NCBI RefSeq assembly: GCF_001949145.1 | Contig: NW_019091414.1 | Location: forward strand, 155,084 to 219,083 | Reading direction: 5' to 3' | Length of the DNA stretch: 64,000 nucleotides | Source of the DNA: Acanthaster planci | Taxonomy: Eukaryota; Echinodermata; Asteroidea; Valvatida; Acanthasteridae | In this document: positions 51,701 through 60,098 of the stretch, piece after piece | Layout: each line of letters starts with the position of its first letter | Position numbering within the stretch: the first letter of the stretch is position 1 | Made by a program: the position numbers and the translations under genes | The notes under the pieces: model-generated | What the model was told of the DNA's origin: nothing | Seen by the model: the letters and a program-made list of their open reading frames with translations, nothing else | Database searches by the model: none

Positions 51701-54700
51701 ACAGAATAATCTTGTCTTAAAAAAATTCATCAAGATGCTTACTGTTAAAAGAATTACATGTGAATTAAATTTTTACCCTTTAGGCTTTCAGCATTAAATT
51801 AGACTTTAATGAGTAAACACCTCCTTAAAAAGATACAAGTTGACTAAGTAACTGACAATGATCCATTTAATGGCACCTAACATGCACTTTGTAGATAATT
51901 AAACGACAGTTTTGATGGATGTGCTTGCCTTGCTCATACATGTAGTTACGGTACCTAACTCATGCGTCGTACCATCCAAACCCTACTGTACAGTGTCAGT
52001 ACCAAAAGCACAATTCATTCCAATTTACAGCCACTTGCAAAGGTAAAATGCAATAAGCAGCAGGAGATTAGTTCAGGTAGTGGGAACATTAATCATCCCT
52101 TAGTCGCTCTCTTGCAATGACACAACAGAAATAGAATTTCCATTTCTCCATTGTCTGGAGTGTTGGAGACAGATGGACCTTATATGGTTTGCTCCTAAAC
52201 ATTCATCATTATTGCATGCCGAGGATTGCTTATAACAGCATCTGATAATGCCTCCTTTAAAGGGGTCTCTAAGTAAGTATAAAATTACAGCTGCAAAGCG
52301 CTAAACTCGTGTGCATTTCACACTGAAAAACAATAGTGTAAAACTGCAAACACATTCCAACAGAAACACTGAATCTTGAGAATTAAACCATCAACTGACA
52401 ATCTTTTATGTGGAACAAAGTCATTGAAGCTTCAGTGGGATTCTAACCTCCTACTATCAGAACATAAGACCAGTGCTTTGAGTCATCTAACCTTATAGCA
52501 ATGTCCAAAGTTCCCCAAGACACATCCATGTATAAATTTGTGATCTTTGTCTCAAGACAAAACCTTCAACAGCAGCAGTGAAAGTACACATTTAGCACAC
52601 TACTGAACGTTAATATTAACTTGGACTGCATTCAACCGTGGAGGAAGGACATTTTCCTCAATGATTCAACAATTTTAAAGGATGAGACTGAAACAGGGTT
52701 TGCAATTTTGTTGGACAGAGTTCAATATGATTAGGGTGCGACCATGATGGGCCTCTATAAATATATAGAAGAGCTGTCTGCTGTCAGCATGCGTAATGTA
52801 CCTTGGCACTTGCAAACATAAACATGTAGATGTACCTGTATTAAGAACAAGATTTAGATGCATGTAGCCTAACATTCACCACTCAGTGAAAGTCACATGA
52901 CACTGACATGTTCCCGCTAACAGGTTATGAGGACTACACCCGTGTTGGAATATAGACACTCTGGGGACCAAAAACATTATGAGTTCAAACTGTTGTCCCT
53001 GCAAGTCTATTTTAACTTTCCTAATTACAGGTAAGGAAACTGTCCCCTTACTGTACCGCAGGGAAAGCTTCCCCACACAAGTGCAAGCATATACAAGTAC
53101 ATTCAGAAGACAGTTCTGTCACTACAATGTTACACAAGGCCATGCATGTACAGTACAAATGTTCAGCCCTGTACTGTATCATCATTATACAACAAGGCAA
53201 GACCTTGTGTTTCCTTGTGTTAAATTGATGACTTTCCTGTAAGGCTACTTCCAAGAGTATAAATGGCTGAATTTGGAAATAATAATGAATGCATATATGC
53301 AGCAAATGCGTAATGGGCTGAATGTGTACTGGTATGCTATTCCCAAAGGTAGCTAGTTAGGACATACCTGTATATAGTTTCAGAAACTCTAGAAATATAT
53401 CCAACACACTATTCTATCAAGGATAAGAATGAATACTTTGTTTTTCCTATGTATGATGTGTATTGCACATGCTATGAGCAATACAGCATAGAAACCATTA
53501 CAAAATCTGTATGAATGTTGCAAAGCCATTCTAAGATTGATGAGTTAAGCTGTGGAGTGTGGCCACTACTTCCCTAATGACCCATATGTCATATCATCAA
53601 TTTGCTCTTTCCTTGCTGTCCTTATCAAGATGTATATTTTCATAGGAAGAAGCCAGGCATATTTCACCCTCCCCTGACCATCAAGCAGGAATACATGTAC
53701 CTTCAATGAAAGACTTAATCCTCGTCACTGTCTGCTGCAAACCTGACATTTCCTCCTTCATAAACAAAAGATGGCACAACCTTAACAGATGACATAAATA
53801 TATTGAGTCAAGAAAACAGAGTTGGAACTATTTAAAGAGCTCGTTTGTTTTCAGTGTGATATTTGCCCCGGGGAAGAAAGAAAAAGAGGTTGGTTTAATT
53901 GGATTGGCCATGATTCTTTAATAGCTTAGTTATTCCTGGGTTGTTTGTTTTAGGAAAAATGATGGATCACCTGTCCTTTGTCAAAGCAAATATTCAGAAC
54001 CAGTTTGAACTCACAAAACCAAAATTGAATGGAATAACCCTGCTTGTCGCAGCAACGGATATCAGTAATTGAAGTACATATTACAAGTGATGAAGATTCT
54101 CTGATTGCTTGCAACAAGACACAGGCATGAGTTTTGATATAAAGCCACCTAAGTTAGAGAATGTCATTGTCTACATTCACATTTGAAATTTATCTATGTG
54201 TATCTATTGATAGTGTGATGACTTTTGGGGGCAACTGCAGGTTGCATCACTGGGGTCAGGGGTGACTATGATAAATATAAAGAGAGTCATTGAGGAATTG
54301 ACTTCCAACCAAAGCAGGAATACCAACCGACCCTGCCTGTCCCTCAGCAGTGGCAACACAAAACATTTATGGTGTATGGTATACCCTACTCCAGGTGGAC
54401 TCCATCCCTGACCACCCTACATCAATAAGTATCCTGCCTAGACCAGGCATGCGCCCCTGGTATGGAATGATGCCAAATGTAAACTAGTGATTACAGCACA
54501 CATAAGCCAGTATAAAAGCTGGTTCACACTTCAGGCATATGGCAAAGCAAAGTAAAATTAAGATCATTGTGGTAAATAGAAATGTGTTCTAAACTTTTTA
54601 TAATTTTGCTTGCTTTCTTGCCACATGCATATACATGTACGTATAGAGGTCTACATGTATATGTACCGGCCTAATGGCAGATGTTCCTGTGTAACTCACA

Positions 54701-57700
54701 CATCTCCCTAACGAAATCTAAAATATTTGTAACGAAGGAGCCAAATGCCAATTATCTTACTTCCTGGTCATCTATAGTATATGCATGTATGCCCAAAAGT
54801 TAGCCTACAATGTATGTACCTGCTAGCTGCGGCAATAAAATTAACGAGCAACTACATAATAAACCACAGACTGATGGCTACAGTCAACAAACAAAATACA
54901 CTGAAAATGAGCTGACAATTTGACCACAACAAAAGTTAAAGTACACATATACAGTGCTCAACATAAGCTTCATTTTGATTTCTTTTTTAAATTATTATAC
55001 TCGCATAGTTGCATACATGTAAGTCCAGTACAAGGTATGTACAGAGACCCTGACTGTCTCAGGGACTCTGCAAGGCTATTTTAGAGTTTAATGCCATGTT
55101 GCAATGATCCCTTGTCAAACAAACTGGATTTGATAGAGACTGCTTCAAGTTGAACTTGTCATTGAATATACATGTACATGTATGTACATGTAAATGAACA
55201 CCAGCAGTAAGTGAAATGTATGAACATTCATATATGCAGGTAAATTATGTACACATCTGGTATATTGTGAATTGTGTGAAAAGATAATGCCTTAATGCCT
55301 TTCTATCGGACAATAATTTGGAATGAAATTACTCAGCCAAATACAATTTGGAAAATATGAAAAGAAAACTTCAATTCTGTTAGAAGGAAATTTTGTGTAG
55401 AGCTAGAGAAGCATTGAAAATGAAAACTGGATTCTAATACTGAAAAGTCTGCATAAATTTTGGAAGAGCATTGAGATGACAGCTGTTGAATTTCTGACCA
55501 CATTTTGATTAGTTACATTTAAACTACTTTCCCATTACTGCAAGCCATCTTCTACAGGGTGAAAAAAGAACACAAAGGTCAGTGGTAACTTACACATATC
55601 ACATCACATACATGTAGATGTACTGTACATCTACATGTACTGCAATGCACTGCTCAGCTACGCTGAACTGGCGAACACATTACCATAATACCAACACCAT
55701 ACCAAAAAATTTTCATCAAAATCCAATTATCAAACTTGCCGGTCTATTGTCACATTCTATAGTGCACTAATGAGGTAATTGCATTACAAATACCCCGCTT
55801 GAGAGCAATTCCTAGCCTTGTGACATTCCAATAGAAGTAGCCTCATCAATTTCTAATGTGTTTGGTCAAATCAAATGGACAGGCAGATCACAAATGATTT
55901 GGTACAATTGCCTTCATCTGGTAGAGAATTAGATCTAATTTAGCTATGCCTCTGCCAGAATATTTTGTTTATTTCAAATGCCTGCCTTCGGATTGAACCG
56001 CATCTTAAATTTCATCAGGAGACAAGTGATGTTAAGGAAGCAGAGAGACTCTTCTCATGCAGAATTCAATGTTCTAAAATTTTGAAAAATAAATTGAAAT
56101 GCAATATATTCCATAGATACAAAATATCCAAAAAATTCCTTAGTTGCCAGTGGTCATACAGTACTACAACTGAAGCCTAAAAGCAGGGTTGTCAGTCAGC
56201 TCACTAAATGCAGTTCATTGCCCTCGTTGCAGACATTTCCATGTGCATGTAAGTACAAATTTTTCCTTCTACATCCTTGAAACAGATGAAAATTCTTAAC
56301 ATCCATGACAGACTAAGTTTACTCAGTTCTTCCTCTGATGTTGACCACTTCGCTCTCTCCATGTCCCTGTCTCTCAACCTTCTCTCAATCCAAATAAAAT
56401 TGGAACGACCCCCCATCACATCCACAAGACAAAATCATGCATTCAGAAACAATCTTGTGCCCTCTCATTACAATACCAAATGCAACTACTTGTAGATACA
56501 CTTATTAGAAATGTAATACATTGAGTACAAGGTGAGCACTGTACGGTGACTTCATACACTACTCACGACAGGCTCTGCATGTTCCTTACAACACTCTCAA
56601 GAAAGGTTCATATTAAGCCTTTATGAAGGCAAAGATTGCAATGTATAGGCAACAAATACATATACGTGTAACTCCACTATGATTTCACAAACAATAAACA
56701 TCAAACAACACAAGTAAATTTCACTCTACCTTGTACATGGTTTATGATGCCCTATAGAATAGGGATTCTATTTGCATTCACACAGAGCATGAATAAGAAA
56801 TATTACAAGTACGTGTATAGGTAGCGTACATGTCAGTGCCACTTTCCATCATCACAGCAATTTCTTTCAATGGCATTGGAATACAACTTTACCAGTTACA
56901 ACCCTGGGTACATGTACAAGCATGCTTCTGAATATATTCCTCAAGGGGAAAGCAAACGTACATAAGAGGACACAGAGATGCAACCCAGGGTGGAAAATGA
57001 CTGAGTTATGCAAACAAGCTGCAGGCAATTGGGGGGGAAATTTGAAGAAAAAGCTGCACAGGAATCAATATCAGCCTATGTGTGTTGACTTGCTGTCCAC
57101 AGACGTCTAGTGTCCTCAGTTCCATGATGACATTATTTGCTCTTCAACCATCCGAGTCTATATCCTCACAGGCACAAGTAAACTGAATTAATTTACACAC
57201 AAGACTTCTGGGTAAAATCTATGATGGCATCTATAGACCAAGCAAATGAATTATCTAGTCAATAACGAGGGATCCAAGTAAGTACGGTAGTCTCTCTCTT
57301 GGACTGTCATGAAGGTATTTATACACCTTGGGGAAAAATGTGAAAAAAAAAACTTTGAATAATACTAGATGTATACAACATCTTTGTAACAATTCTTATA
57401 TTGATGGTGGCAATGCCATGTCTCTGTCCAGATGAGACACCTGCCACATGCACTGACAACAGGTGCTATAAAATAGCTAAAATACATACCTGAACCACTG
57501 TGTCTCCTGCTTCTGCTTGTGATAAAACTCCTAGGACGACAATATGTGGAAGACACGTAAGGACACCAGCAATGACTGCATAGTGTCTTGGCAAGGGCAG
57601 CGTGGTGTAGACAGTAACTACAACAAGAATCACCAACCCAACCTCATTGGAGGGAAGGTAGAGTTTATGAAAGGACACTAGGAGATACAGGAATAGGAGT

Positions 57701-57840
57701 AAGTTGATCCAAATGATTGCTGAGATAATGCGGGGGAATTTGAGGAAGATGGTATCCGAGTAGGAGCAGACAGCCAGACAGATGAAGACAAACGTGGTGA
57801 CGAAGAGGGTGATAGCACGATGCCAACCCTGTGGGGCCTC
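21551..57840 (-). CDS. Transmembrane adenylate cyclase, ADCY2/4/7 group (5' end missing)
   Basis: Twenty-one minus-strand exons join in frame to about 1,012 codons, against about 1,090 residues in human ADCY2. The visible order is: first membrane block (57840 exon and following), catalytic C1a, C1b, second six-helix block with a glycosylation sequon (NMTD) in its large loop, and C2a. The enzyme makes cAMP from ATP at the plasma membrane under Gs-alpha and, in this group, G-beta-gamma control. C1 keeps the metal-binding Asp in LYADIVGFT and LGDCYYC. C2 keeps Lys in [13 protein letters not shown], Asp in PQYDIWGN, Asn and Arg in [10 protein letters not shown], and Lys in VKGKGK. Group assignment rests on YLESWG-DKPFA in C1b, [12 protein letters not shown], and the SVSQS-containing tail, all features of ADCY2/4/7. 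The first exon (amino terminus, helix 1) was not found, and a few codons lie in the N gap at 50086. Confidence 0.95.
22087..22160 (-). pseudogene. Decayed partial duplicate of the C2a catalytic exon
   Basis: In the last intron of the cyclase, a segment matches the real exon at 22213-22337 with about 35 of 40 identical bases over the best part (22121-22160). It can be read as [20 protein letters not shown] then ANR, versus [20 protein letters not shown] then R. The adenine-binding Asp is replaced by Val and two codons are inserted, while the NVA-R spacing is kept. It lacks the exon's 5' part and good splice sites, so it is more likely a relic than an alternative exon. Confidence 0.7.
22213..22337 (-). 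CDS. Adenylate cyclase exon: C2a catalytic Asp/Asn/Arg
   Basis: Acceptor GAACTGCAG, donor GTAGGC. It encodes [19 protein letters not shown] and [18 protein letters not shown]. The Asp of QYDIWGN binds adenine; the Asn and Arg of NTVNVASR act in transition-state stabilisation. The family's usual GPV reads GSV here. Confidence 0.97.
22508..22687. mobile_element. 180-bp foldback element in cyclase intron
   Basis: Arms of about 80 bp (22508-22587 and 22604-22687) are inverted copies with a loop of roughly 16 bp. The best 35 bp (GCGCCTCCAAGAGTTTGCAA and onward) match perfectly. Almost the whole unit is one palindrome, as in foldback MITEs. It sits between the exons at 22337 and 23270. Confidence 0.8.
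22851..22936. repeat. Cluster of inverted CCTTGTGGGG words
   Basis: Four copies of CTTGTGGGG(TACC) or its complement occur within 86 bp. The last two form a perfect hairpin: 13-bp arms CTTGTGGGGTACC (22905-22917) and GGTACCCCACAAG (22924-22936) around a 6-bp loop. The pair GGCCTTGTGGG and CCCCACAAGGCC forms an outer inverted repeat. Confidence 0.75.
23270..23483 (-). CDS. Adenylate cyclase exon: C2a Lys and QEHA region
   Basis: Acceptor CATATGTAG, donor GTAAAA. It encodes [20 protein letters not shown] with the adenine-contacting Lys of KIKTIG, then a variable loop [14 protein letters not shown] and [14 protein letters not shown]...FNDFKLRI. In ADCY2 this loop and helix form the QEHA G-beta-gamma region; the core QEHS is QQHE here. 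Confidence 0.96.
23848..23917. repeat. 36-bp tandem duplication
   Basis: Two adjacent units contain GGTG(A/G)TTTGGGGTTGAGA and GGTTA with a 36-bp offset, in the intron just upstream, on the minus strand, of the exon starting at 23483, i.e. between 23483 and 23939. Confidence 0.7.
23939..24085 (-). CDS. Adenylate cyclase exon: C2a beta core
   Basis: Acceptor TTGGATATAG, donor GTGAGG. It encodes [40 protein letters not shown] and NEIIADFDE. As expected for C2, the first metal Asp is replaced (ASIPNF), since metal binding is by C1. Confidence 0.97.
24570..24728 (-). CDS. Adenylate cyclase exon: start of C2
   Basis: Acceptor AATAACAG, donor GTGAGT. It encodes [40 protein letters not shown] and [13 protein letters not shown], the helical signalling segment and entry to C2 seen in ADCY2 (LDFLWKNKFKKEREEIETMENLN...). 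Confidence 0.96.
25191..25275 (-). CDS. Adenylate cyclase exon: helix 12
   Basis: Acceptor TTTTTGCAG, donor GTCAGT. It encodes [19 protein letters not shown] and FTLFLVTRQ, the last membrane helix before C2. Confidence 0.92.
25570..25745 (-). CDS. Adenylate cyclase exon: helices 10-11
   Basis: Acceptor TTCCTTCTCAG, donor GTGAGT. It encodes [20 protein letters not shown] and then [20 protein letters not shown], aligning with ADCY2 FIYSCILGLISCSVFLRVNY and KMLIMMVALVGYN. Confidence 0.93.
25980..26108 (-). CDS. Adenylate cyclase exon: extracellular loop of block 2
   Basis: The acceptor TTTGATTTAAG has a poor pyrimidine tract; donor GTAAGT; 43 codons in phase 0. It encodes a polar, Ser/Thr-rich segment with Asn-Met-Thr, a glycosylation sequon expected in the large loop between helices 9 and 10. 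The loop sequence is not conserved in the family. Confidence 0.85.
26479..26598 (-). CDS. Adenylate cyclase exon: helix 9 region
   Basis: Acceptor GTATCTGACAG, donor GTGAGT, 40 codons. It encodes [19 protein letters not shown] followed by the hydrophobic stretch [19 protein letters not shown]. Confidence 0.92.
26926..27108 (-). CDS. Adenylate cyclase exon: membrane block 2, helices 7-8
   Basis: Acceptor ATCTCCTTCAG, donor GTGAGG, 61 codons. It encodes [20 protein letters not shown] and [20 protein letters not shown], two hydrophobic helices, ending GMAEQFK. It aligns with ADCY2 from LPAFKYYVTCAC. Confidence 0.94.
27220..27291 (-). mobile_element. tRNA-derived SINE head or pseudo-tRNA
   Basis: On the minus strand, GTGAGCTCAGTTGGTACAGT (complement of about 27270-27289) resembles a pol III A box of a tRNA (TAGCTCAGTTGGTAGAGC). 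About 45 bp later GGTTTCAAGTTTCAATCC (27228-27245) resembles a B box with an insertion. Spacing and order fit a tRNA, but the arms do not pair as in a functional one. Most likely the head of a decayed tRNA-type SINE, in the intron between the exons at 27108 and 27788. Confidence 0.6.
27788..27857 (-). CDS. Adenylate cyclase exon: linker before membrane block 2
   Basis: Acceptor TCTTATGAAG, donor GTTAGT (slightly weak). It encodes [20 protein letters not shown] and EKK, aligning with ADCY2 QWLKSEDIQRISLLFYNKVLEK. A short exon of 23 codons in phase. Confidence 0.88.
28103..28183 (-). CDS. Adenylate cyclase exon: end of C1b
   Basis: Acceptor GTGGTAATAG, donor GTAAGT. It encodes [18 protein letters not shown] and AIESINTE, matching ADCY2 KKRFEEELNERMIQAIDGIN. 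Confidence 0.93.
28733..28791 (-). CDS. Adenylate cyclase small C1b exon (probable)
   Basis: A 59-bp segment between CTGCAG and GTAAAT starts in phase 0 and ends in phase 2, exactly what the flanking exons require. It encodes [19 protein letters not shown] and part of an Arg codon. C1b is variable, so there is no direct homology; support is from splice sites and frame. Another exon could be hidden in the N gap at 28948-29401. Confidence 0.6.
28948..29401. other. Assembly gap (454 N)
   Basis: Undetermined bases inside the cyclase intron between exons 29588-29740 and 28733-28791. Those two exons join in frame without extra sequence, so no coding loss is required, though a frame-preserving C1b exon could be hidden. 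Confidence 0.98.
29588..29740 (-). CDS. Adenylate cyclase exon: C1b with YLESWG-DKPFA motif
   Basis: Acceptor CTCTTGTCAG, donor GTAAGT, 51 codons in phase 0. It contains [20 protein letters not shown], which aligns with the ADCY2 sequence that includes the PFAHL G-beta-gamma contact motif. Here it reads PFANN. This C1b stretch is what places the gene in the ADCY2/4/7 group. Confidence 0.93.
30383..30515 (-). CDS. Adenylate cyclase exon: end of C1a
   Basis: Acceptor AATTTTGTAG, donor GTAAGC. It encodes [20 protein letters not shown], a variable turn ([13 protein letters not shown]) and [11 protein letters not shown], the last strand of C1a. Confidence 0.95.
30674..30832 (-). CDS. Adenylate cyclase exon: C1a core
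   Basis: The acceptor is GTGTTTAG followed by AACAG; the AG three bases further in would break the frame. Donor GTAAGA. It encodes [40 protein letters not shown] and [12 protein letters not shown], matching C1a of all membrane cyclases. Confidence 0.96.
30851..30956. repeat. Duplicated 3' splice region before a C1a exon
   Basis: CCAAAAAATGAAGGTCTGTT and its flanks occur at 30851-30881 and again at 30927-30956, 75 bp apart. On the minus strand the nearer copy supplies the pyrimidine-rich stretch ending in the GTGTTTAG acceptor of the exon at 30832. The farther copy has the matching stretch but reads GTGTGTTGA, without the AG. Confidence 0.7.
35950..36285. repeat. Degenerate minisatellite of CTCCATTTTAACAC-type units
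   Basis: About 14 diverged units of roughly 20-27 bp, each built on (G/C)TCC(A/T)TTTTA(A/G)ACAC(T)TT(A)G, fill this stretch of the 6.4-kb cyclase intron. Units are too diverged for a clean period, indicating an old array. Confidence 0.65.
37193..37320 (-). CDS. Adenylate cyclase exon: C1a second metal-binding Asp
   Basis: Acceptor TTTCTGTGCAG, donor GTAAGT. It encodes [20 protein letters not shown] and then [19 protein letters not shown]. The Asp in LGDCYYC is the second metal ligand. A 9.9-kb intron separates it from the exon carrying the first Asp. Confidence 0.97.
37671..37830 (+). mobile_element. MITE-like element, short copy of the AATCCTCC family
   Basis: This 160-bp unit shares its ends and internal sequence with the element at 42441-42833 in opposite orientation, including GGCCCTTTTTGCTAGG, CAGAATCCTCCAATTTGGGG and GGTGAAAAAAATTGGATTCT. 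It is internally deleted relative to the longer copy. Both ends carry inverted versions of CTCAATCCTCCAAAATCC and of a CCCTAACC-like terminus. No coding capacity. Confidence 0.8.
42441..42833 (-). mobile_element. MITE-like element, long copy of the AATCCTCC family
   Basis: About 393 bp, inverted relative to the copy at 37671. It begins CTAACCCTAACCTTCCTCAA and ends GCAAAAAGGGCATGGGGGTT. The word CTCAATCCTCCAAAATCC or its complement recurs five times (near 42457, 42482, 42668, 42735, 42775), so the element is built from a repeated module. A 66-codon minus-strand frame inside it is unrecognised and probably not a gene. Both copies lie in the 9.9-kb and neighbouring large cyclase introns. Confidence 0.8.
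45104..45186. repeat. 18-bp minisatellite
   Basis: About 4.6 units of TAATTACCACCTGCCAGT (18 bp), differing only at the ACC/GCC/ATC position, in the 9.9-kb cyclase intron. Confidence 0.95.
46498..46605. mobile_element. Foldback element with 39-bp arms
   Basis: The arms 46498-46537 and 46567-46605 are inverted copies (TAGCACCAT, then CAAGGATATCTCTTTCTGAG) with three or four differences and a 29-bp loop. This gives a hairpin with the length and pairing of a small palindromic MITE. It lies in the cyclase intron between the exons at 37320 and 47192. Confidence 0.8.
47192..47303 (-). CDS. Adenylate cyclase exon: C1a first metal-binding Asp
   Basis: Acceptor TTCGATTCAG, donor GTAAGT. It encodes [20 protein letters not shown] and [13 protein letters not shown]. 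The Asp of YADIVGFT is the first of the two metal-ligand aspartates of the active site; the class III signature is intact. Confidence 0.96.
48525..48694 (-). CDS. Adenylate cyclase exon: start of C1a
   Basis: Acceptor TCCTACCAG, donor GTGTGT. It encodes [20 protein letters not shown] and ends [13 protein letters not shown], the segment leading into the C1 catalytic fold. It leaves phase 2, completed by the next exon as Ser. Confidence 0.95.
49606..49860 (-). repeat. Dispersed repeat sharing GTGCACTT/GTGATGTCA blocks
   Basis: TTGGTTAATGTTACTGAAAA followed by GTGCACTT, then GTGATGTCAC, then an A-rich stretch and a terminal GGTCCCTTTAA. The first blocks recur inverted at 51586-51662 at about 80% identity. 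The end resembles the TTAAAGGGAC words elsewhere. Probably a decayed short interspersed element; family unknown. Confidence 0.45.
50086..50670. other. Assembly gap (585 N)
   Basis: Undetermined bases that remove the 3' end and donor of the cyclase exon at 50671-50791. From the ADCY2 alignment about 10 codons are missing. All reading frames that cross this run are artefacts. Confidence 0.98.
50671..50791 (-). CDS. Adenylate cyclase exon: last helix of block 1 (cut by N gap)
   Basis: Acceptor GTTATGCAG, encoding [20 protein letters not shown] then [20 protein letters not shown]. This aligns with ADCY2 ILANVIIFICGNLAG...CNCIKSR. The exon runs into the N gap; by comparison about 10 codons (the IKLEFEKRQQ-like stretch) and the donor are missing. 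Confidence 0.93.
51343..51662 (+). repeat. Inverted-repeat element with GTGATGTCATCC arms
   Basis: AACTGTGATGTCATCCCAGG at 51345-51364 and the complement of AACACTGTGATGTCATCCAG at about 51591-51611 form arms of roughly 26 bp about 217 bp apart. The right side continues into AAGTGCACTTTTCAGAACAT and TTAACCAAAT, which is the inverse of the start of the repeat at 49606. Possibly a foldback member of the same family. Confidence 0.5.
52431..52500 (-). mobile_element. tRNA-like relic, probable SINE head
   Basis: On the minus strand AGATGACTCAAAGCACTGGT and, about 30 bp later, GGAGGTTAGAATCCCAC resemble the D-arm/anticodon region and B box (GGTTCGAATCCC) of a tRNA at natural spacing. The A box is degraded and the acceptor arms do not pair, so this is not a functional tRNA. 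Confidence 0.45.
55609..55639. repeat. 31-bp perfect palindrome of the ACATGTA class
   Basis: TACATGTAGATGTAC and GTACATCTACATGTA flank a single T. A perfect inverted repeat with 15-bp arms. Confidence 0.9.
57490..57840 (-). CDS. Adenylate cyclase exon: membrane block 1
   Basis: Acceptor TTTGCCTTTCCAG, donor GTATGT, 117 codons in phase 0. It encodes several hydrophobic helices (e.g. [20 protein letters not shown] and [20 protein letters not shown]), then [19 protein letters not shown], which aligns with the VYTMLPFNMRDAIIASVLT segment of ADCY2. It starts at about residue 65 of the ADCY2 alignment, so one upstream exon is missing. Confidence 0.93.
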
Positions 57841-58830
57841 CTGGAAAGGCAAATAAGAATAACAAAACTTCAGTTCAATAAAACATACATTTATCGTGAA
57901 ATACAGTTCTTGGAGATTTACTGCATTGTTATACCTCTATTTTGAATACTGTATTTAAATTTTATTGACCCAGATTGATCATGTGACCAGGAGATAAAAA
58001 CATATTTGCTTGAATCATCATGAATACATGTGTCACATCATAATACAGACTACATGTAGTCCCTGCCCCTCAGTCCAAACCATAATGGAGACACCACTCA
58101 CAAGACTCTCATATTCACTGGTACCTGTAGTTTACCGGTACATGTATGATACATTCAACTGCTGAAGGACAACTTTTTGTCAAAGATTGAAGTTCGTTTG
58201 GAGTTTATTTCCTCATACTGTACATGTGTATGTGGATGCACCACATTCATGCATATCACACAACTTTCTGTACAGCAACAGACCTGCGACACTCTTTGTC
58301 GCAATTAAATTGGAGAACTTCAGGTGAGGAAAGTACTACAAAGAATTGAGGTATAACAAAACACTTGTTGGCTGCTGTGATGTGATATACACATAAGATG
58401 CTTTAACACCCTCGGGGCAATATTAGGTTTTGGTGCATTTGAGTCCCTCTGGTGTTAAAATATCATATCCCAAATCACCGCAGTCAATTGTTAAATAACA
58501 TATCCTATGTTTTATATACATTCCAACTTTCAAGCAGTAGAACAATTATCTACACATGTTGGCCCATACTACTGCAGATTGGTCAAACAAAAAGAACGCG
58601 ATAATACATGTAGGATGCAAACTACACTGTACATGTAGGTAAGATTTGCCTTTATAAATCAGATTTATTCAAATCAATTCAAATAAATTTCGTTTCCCCA
58701 GGAAGTCTCAAAATATGGAGGGCCTGACGTTTCAATCCTAGCAGAATCTTTCTCCAAGGCAAAATGACAAGTGGACAGGACAAACAAGCAAACAGAGAAT
58801 CAACCAAGCATGGAAGTCAATACATGAATG

Positions 58831-58862
58831 CACATGTACATGTACATGCACATGTACATGTG
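58831..58862. repeat. ACATGTAC repeat cluster
   Basis: CACATGTACATG-type words run for 32 bp and are almost self-complementary. Similar clusters lie at 13610-13650, 34850-34868, 39689-39706, 55168-55193 and 61737-61750. Confidence 0.85.
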
Positions 58863-59828
58863 TCTTCACACCTGTATAATCCATCACTGACATAAAAATA
58901 TAATGCCTTTCTTAAATTTCTTGAAATTTGCATTAAACTTTTTACCTACTTTCAAATCTCTCCAAAATATTCTCAATAAAAAGTTTTTAACTTGCATGCC
59001 TCAAATACTGTAAATTTGAAAGGTGATAGTGCAGGTACTAGTACATGGTGCATGTAACTGAGGCCTCCATTACGGAGTACACTGCACTTTCTTGACTGGG
59101 CTTTCAAGATGATTTCTTTTCTCAAGACAGACACATCCTGAGTGTCCTCTGCAAGTATCCATTTCTTACTGTCTCCACCTACACTATTTTCCCACCTGTA
59201 TGTATTACCAGCATCCCTAGAGTTAGGTCGACAGCTTCCTGGTTGTTCAGAAAACAAATTACATGTACTTCAAATTACATGTAGCTGTAAAAGAGAAATA
59301 TTTTGGGCTAATGCGATCTTGTAATGGTCATAATCTCAGTATTACTTACTCTATAGACCACTTAGTTAGGTTTTTAATGTAAAAAAAGGCTGTAAACTTA
59401 TTATGAGAGAAGCTATCTTGAAGTAGGAATCATTCTTGTCTCAACCATTTCTTGCCTCCATCTGCAAGACGTATCCTAACTGTTTTAATTCTGCAGATAA
59501 GAGGGTCACTAAGGAAGTTAACCTATTGGGATACAGTATGTAATAAAAAGTTGAGTTTCTTGCTAGCTTATTTCCAACCAGCTCAGGAGCCAAGGGGCCT
59601 TTTGCTGACAGCGAGATGTGATAAATGTCCGTCTAAAGTGTGGCCCAGTGACACACGTTTTCTTTTTCTTTTCTTTTCGTCCTCCTTTGCTTTTTTTCCT
59701 TTTGAAAGCCGATGCCTAATTGGACACTCCACACCGTGTCTGCAAATTGGCAGTCAATTCTGGTGCAGAAGGCATTTGGGTCAAAACAGAGAAGAAACGG
59801 TATATTGACACTAGTGTCTGATTCTGCT

Positions 59829-59886
59829 GTAGCTCAGTAGAAAAGCGTTTAACTTAAAAATACAAAGGTTCCGGTTCAGAAGACCA
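59829..59886 (+). mobile_element. tRNA-like relic, probable SINE head
   Basis: GTAGCTCAGTAGAAAAGCG resembles an intact pol III A box and D-arm. GGTTCCGGTTCAGAAGACC 37 bp later resembles a B box with an insertion. No complete cloverleaf can be drawn. Probably a decayed tRNA-derived SINE. Confidence 0.5.
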
Positions 59887-60057
59887 GAATGATTTATCTC
59901 CAGGAGATTGCCCATTTAATCAGCACAGCAGATGTCTATGTATACTATTGAGAAATTCATTTTTATAAATCAAGCTTTGGATAGCATACGGCTAAGGCTT
60001 TACGCAATTCTCTGAAGTGTTTTGATTTCTGCAATGGGAAATTTATTCAACTTCATG

Positions 60058-60098
60058 TACATGTACATGTATGTACATTGTACATACATGTACATGTA
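60058..60098. repeat. 41-bp palindrome of ACATGTAC words
   Basis: The arms TACATGTACATGTATGTAC and GTACATACATGTACATGTA pair perfectly over 19 bp around the 3-bp loop ATT. Confidence 0.92.

Noticed and set aside
59452-59808. 118-codon plus-strand frame
   Set aside because: Phe/Ser runs from a T-rich tract; no family resemblance and no splice support.
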